Below, piece after piece: positions 6,147-7,665 of a DNA stretch of 7,665 nucleotides. The notes beneath the pieces were generated by a model, which was given only the letters and a program-made list of their open reading frames with translations, ran no database searches and was not told the DNA's origin. This DNA comes from Synergistaceae bacterium (GTDB lineage Bacteria > Synergistota > Synergistia > Synergistales > Aminobacteriaceae), in NCBI GenBank assembly GCA_017448375.1, contig JAFSLR010000077.1:1-7665 (forward strand). The letters are read 5' to 3'. Position numbers and translations under genes: made by a program. The first letter of the stretch is position 1. The number at the start of each line of letters is the position of its first letter.

Positions 6147-7112
6147 ATGCCAAGAGGTAACGGCCTCAAGATAATATCAGGGAATGCACATCCTGAATTT
6201 GCGCGGAGAGTAAGCGAGGAACTTGGAGTACCTATTGCGGACGTGAAGAGCTTCAAATTTTCGGACGGCGAAACGGGAATCAGATTCGGCGAAAGCGTGA
6301 GGGGCGCGGACGTTTTCATCATACAGCCTACATGCTGCCCGACAAATGAGTGTATCATGAACTTGCTGATAATGGCTGACGCAGTGAAGAGGGCTTCGGC
6401 ACATTATGTTAATGCAGTGATACCGTATTTCGGGTATTGCCGTCAGGACAGGAAAGCGAAACCGAGAGAGCCAATAACAGCCAAACTTGTAGCGAATCTC
6501 ATAATGCACGGAGGAATCGACAGGGTAATAACAGCTGACCTTCACGCGGGGCAGATACAGGGATTTTTCGACATACCAGTAGATCATTTGACGGCCATGA
6601 ATCTTTTTGCGGATTACTTCAGGGAATTTCTTGCGGACGACCTGAAGGCGGGAAAAGTTGTCGTAGTTTCTCCTGATGCAGGCGGGGTAGCGAGGGCGAG
6701 AAAGTTTGCGATGAAGCTCGATGTTGAGATAGCGATTGTAGACAAGAGACGCTCTCATGACGTAGCGAATGAGTCTCAGGTAATGGATATTGTCGGGAAC
6801 ATCAAAGACAGGACAGCGATACTTGTTGATGATATTATCGACACGGCCGGGACGATCTGCCATGCTGCTGACGGGTTAATGGAGCGCGGTTGCAAGAGGG
6901 TATATGCGTGTGCGACACATGCGGTGCTTTCGGGGAGTGCGATGGAGAACATAAAGAAGTCTGCGATTGAGAGGCTGATATTCTCTGACACGATACCGTT
7001 GACGGAGGAGAAGAGAACGGAGAAGATATTGCAGCTGTCGATAGCTCCTGCGTTTGCTGAGGCGATAAGGAGGGTACATGAGGAGCTGCCGTTGAGTCAG
7101 ATGTTTGAATAA
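6147..7112 (+). CDS. prs: Ribose-phosphate pyrophosphokinase (PRPP synthetase, class I)
   Basis: A cytoplasmic enzyme transferring pyrophosphate from ATP to ribose-5-phosphate to give PRPP, which feeds purine, pyrimidine, NAD, His and Trp synthesis. The 321 residues match the usual length of about 315. ATP-binding residues appear in YFGYCRQDRKAKPREPI (94-110) and ADLHAGQIQGFF (130-141, with H133). SPDAGGVARAR (175-185) and the flexible-loop KRRS (200-203, with K200 and R202 as the expected catalytic pair) are present. The ribose-phosphate loop is VDDIIDTAGT (227-236). AGAGGGGG (6129-6136), inside the last codons of glmU, lies 10 bases before the ATG, so its translation is probably coupled to glmU. 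glmU next to prs is also the order in Bacillus. It is followed directly by a strong terminator, making it the last gene of the unit. Confidence 0.97.
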   Translation: MPRGNGLKIISGNAHPEFARRVSEELGVPIADVKSFKFSDGETGIRFGESVRGADVFIIQPTCCPTNECIMNLLIMADAVKRASAHYVNAVIPYFGYCRQDRKAKPREPITAKLVANLIMHGGIDRVITADLHAGQIQGFFDIPVDHLTAMNLFADYFREFLADDLKAGKVVVVSPDAGGVARARKFAMKLDVEIAIVDKRRSHDVANESQVMDIVGNIKDRTAILVDDIIDTAGTICHAADGLMERGCKRVYACATHAVLSGSAMENIKKSAIERLIFSDTIPLTEEKRTEKILQLSIAPAFAEAIRRVHEELPLSQMFE

Positions 7113-7126
7113 ATGATAGAGAAATG

Positions 7127-7163
7127 ATTGCCCCTAGTGAAAGAGCTGGGGGTAATTTTTTTT
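7127..7163 (+). terminator. Strong intrinsic terminator of the glmU-prs unit
   Basis: ATTGCCCCTAG (7127-7137) pairs with CTGGGGGTAAT (7146-7156) as an 11-bp stem with two G-U pairs and an 8-base loop, running into eight T (7156-7163). It begins 15 bases after the prs stop. Confidence 0.92.
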
Positions 7164-7217
7164 GCTGTGCTGTAAAAATTTATATGGGGAAATTTTGTAA
7201 ATTAAGCGTAAAAAATA

Positions 7218-7244
7218 TAGACAAGAAATTTTTTGTGCTATAAT
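7218..7244 (+). promoter_or_regulatory. Extended -10 promoter upstream of the small Cys-rich ORF
   Basis: TGCTATAAT (7236-7244) is a perfect extended -10. TAGACA (7218-7223) is a -35-like hexamer at a short 15-base spacing. The start would be near 7251. Both elements lie in the left arm of the inverted repeat 7220-7292. Confidence 0.6.
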
Positions 7245-7292
7245 ACCTCTGTATACAATAATTAGCACTTAACTTGTACTTCATTTCTTGTC
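7220..7292. repeat. Nested inverted repeat around the promoter
   Basis: The outer arms are perfect 10-mers: GACAAGAAAT (7220-7229) and ATTTCTTGTC (7283-7292). The inner arms are GTGCTA (7235-7240) and TAGCAC (7263-7268), extendable with a 2-base bulge to GTGCTATAAT/ATTAGCAC. The right arm has extra bases between outer and inner blocks. The centre contains the palindrome GTATAC (7251-7256). Read on the minus strand, the outer stem is followed by TATATTTTTTA, resembling a terminator. It could be a regulatory operator or RNA structure, or the trace of a small mobile element. Confidence 0.55.
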
Positions 7293-7312
7293 CTGTAGTT
7301 ATTATAACACAG
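7293..7312. repeat. Near-palindrome CTGT-a-GTTAT-t-ATAAC-ACAG
   Basis: Nine base pairs with one bulged A, centred on T7303. It abuts the right end of the inverted repeat. On the minus strand it contains TGTTATAAT (plus 7301-7309), a perfect extended -10, so it could be an operator, a leader-RNA hairpin or a divergent promoter. Confidence 0.45.
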
Positions 7313-7315
7313 TGC

Positions 7316-7396
7316 ATGAGGGGTGATTATTGGTTGTGTGCTTTCGCTCTTGCGCCGGGTAGTTTCTGCGTTACGGGGCTGTTTGGCGCAAAGTAA
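7316..7396 (+). other. Possible 26-codon leader ORF
   Basis: ATG at 7316 opens 26 codons ending TAA at 7394-7396, giving a hydrophobic peptide (starts MRGDYWLC, ends GLFGAK). There is no Shine-Dalgarno site upstream and the same bases form the hairpin 7350-7391. A chance ORF is more likely than a gene; listed only because it fills the predicted leader. Confidence 0.12.
7350..7391 (+). repeat. Long-range hairpin TTGCGCC...GGCGCAA in the leader
   Basis: Perfect 7-bp arms at 7350-7356 and 7385-7391 enclose 28 bases, which can form a small inner stem (GTAG/TTAC). A run of five T (7397-7401) begins five bases later. It could be a weak terminator/attenuator, a structured leader, or part of a dispersed intergenic repeat. 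Confidence 0.4.
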
Positions 7397-7440
7397 TTTT
7401 TGAGGGGCAGCGACTTTTTGACGGAGAGGGGGGAAATGGA

Positions 7441-7647
7441 ATGTCTGAACAGAAAAAAGCGAGGGCTGTTGTTCTGCCGTGCGGAATATTTCACGATGAC
7501 AGCCCCAGATATTGCGGGGATTGCGTCTTTTGGAGGTACAGTGAAGAGCGTACCAGACAATACGGAAGACCTACTGGAGAATGTCCGAAAAGTTTCCAGT
7601 CAAGGTATGCTGATGAGTCAGGGTGCTCCGAGGGAAGAGAAAGGTAA
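7441..7647 (+). CDS. Small Cys-rich protein of unknown function (possible metal site)
   Basis: I do not recognise a named family. The 68-residue product has no signal peptide or membrane segment and is hydrophilic and basic. Its five cysteines are C14, C25, C28, C48 and C62. The spacing C25-x2-C28, then C48, then C62 (YCGDCVFW ... TGECPKS ... SGCSEG) resembles small zinc-binding modules with four Cys ligands, so a structural metal site is inferred. The ATG has a strong AGGGGGG (7427-7433) at 7 bases, and an extended -10 promoter lies about 200 bases upstream. It ends 18 bases before the window edge, so its operon context is unseen. This frame is preferred over an overlapping frame (7400-7651) because of the ribosome site, ATG start and patterned cysteines. 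Confidence 0.65.
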   Translation: MSEQKKARAVVLPCGIFHDDSPRYCGDCVFWRYSEERTRQYGRPTGECPKSFQSRYADESGCSEGRER

Positions 7648-7665
7648 GTAATTTTAAGAGTTGCC

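Larger units (their letters stand above)
7113..7440. other. 328-base intergenic region with terminator, promoter, inverted repeats and long leader
   Basis: No convincing protein gene lies here. In order it holds the prs terminator (7127-7163), AT-rich DNA, an extended -10 promoter (7236-7244) inside a nested inverted repeat (7220-7292), a near-palindrome (7293-7312), a long-range hairpin (7350-7391) and a strong ribosome site AGGGGGG (7427-7433) for the next ORF. The leader from a start near 7251 would be about 190 bases. I compared it by eye with common riboswitch consensus cores and recognised none. Confidence 0.6.

Noticed and set aside
6177..6863. Long minus-strand ORF (228 codons) opposite prs
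   Set aside because: It is entirely antisense to a well conserved gene, with a Tyr/Arg/Cys-rich composition lacking recognisable motifs and no supporting start signal.
7251..7440. Known riboswitch in the leader of the small gene
   Set aside because: By eye, no conserved core of the common classes (for example fluoride, TPP, FMN, glycine, guanidine, cyclic dinucleotide) is present.
7327..7560. Minus-strand 77-codon ORF across the leader and Cys-rich gene
   Set aside because: It runs antisense to the better supported small gene and covers the hairpin. It could be a spurious ORF found wherever this intergenic sequence recurs, which I cannot test.
7400..7651. Overlapping 83-codon plus-strand frame with TTG start
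   Set aside because: It has a weaker start and no residue pattern; the overlapping ATG frame has a strong ribosome site and ordered cysteines.

Overview
The window is a stretch of ordinary bacterial chromosome of moderate GC carrying six clear protein genes, one tRNA gene and one small cysteine-rich ORF. Only one of the eight genes (rlmN) is on the minus strand. Both secreted proteins at the left end carry classical signal peptides with an 'FA|E' signal peptidase I site and no lipobox. A solute-binding protein that is not a lipoprotein fits a diderm (outer-membrane) bacterium better than a Gram-positive one. The adjacent glmU-prs order is familiar from Firmicutes. Together these suggest a diderm close to the Firmicutes, such as Synergistota or Negativicutes. 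This placement is inference with low confidence, as no rRNA or lineage-specific marker is present.

Left block (1-1430): a two-gene unit with a 20-base gap. The first gene encodes a secreted, almost entirely Arg/Glu-rich protein built on a pentapeptide repeat and probably forming a long charged helix. The second encodes a family 3 (amino-acid type) periplasmic solute-binding protein whose two halves are in the reverse of the usual order: the chain begins with what is normally the C-terminal half and ends with what is normally the N-terminal half. This natural circular permutation is the most notable find. No permease or ATPase gene is nearby. The unit ends at a hairpin terminator lying between it and the convergent rlmN.

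Middle block (1436-7163): rlmN (minus strand; 23S rRNA A2503/tRNA methylation) diverges from ftsH (membrane AAA+ metalloprotease, TTG start, extended -10 promoter). A sigma70-like promoter begins one base after the ftsH stop and reads into tRNA-Gln(TTG), then glmU (UDP-GlcNAc synthesis), then prs (PRPP synthesis). glmU and prs are 2 bases apart and likely translationally coupled. A strong intrinsic terminator follows prs. The tRNA, cell-envelope precursor and nucleotide precursor genes therefore appear to share one transcription unit.

Right block (7164-7665): an AT-rich intergenic stretch holds an extended -10 promoter embedded in a nested inverted repeat, a second near-palindrome, and a hairpin in a predicted leader of about 190 bases. 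A 68-residue ORF of unknown function with a CxxC...C...C pattern follows. This is the least explained part of the window after the permuted binding protein.
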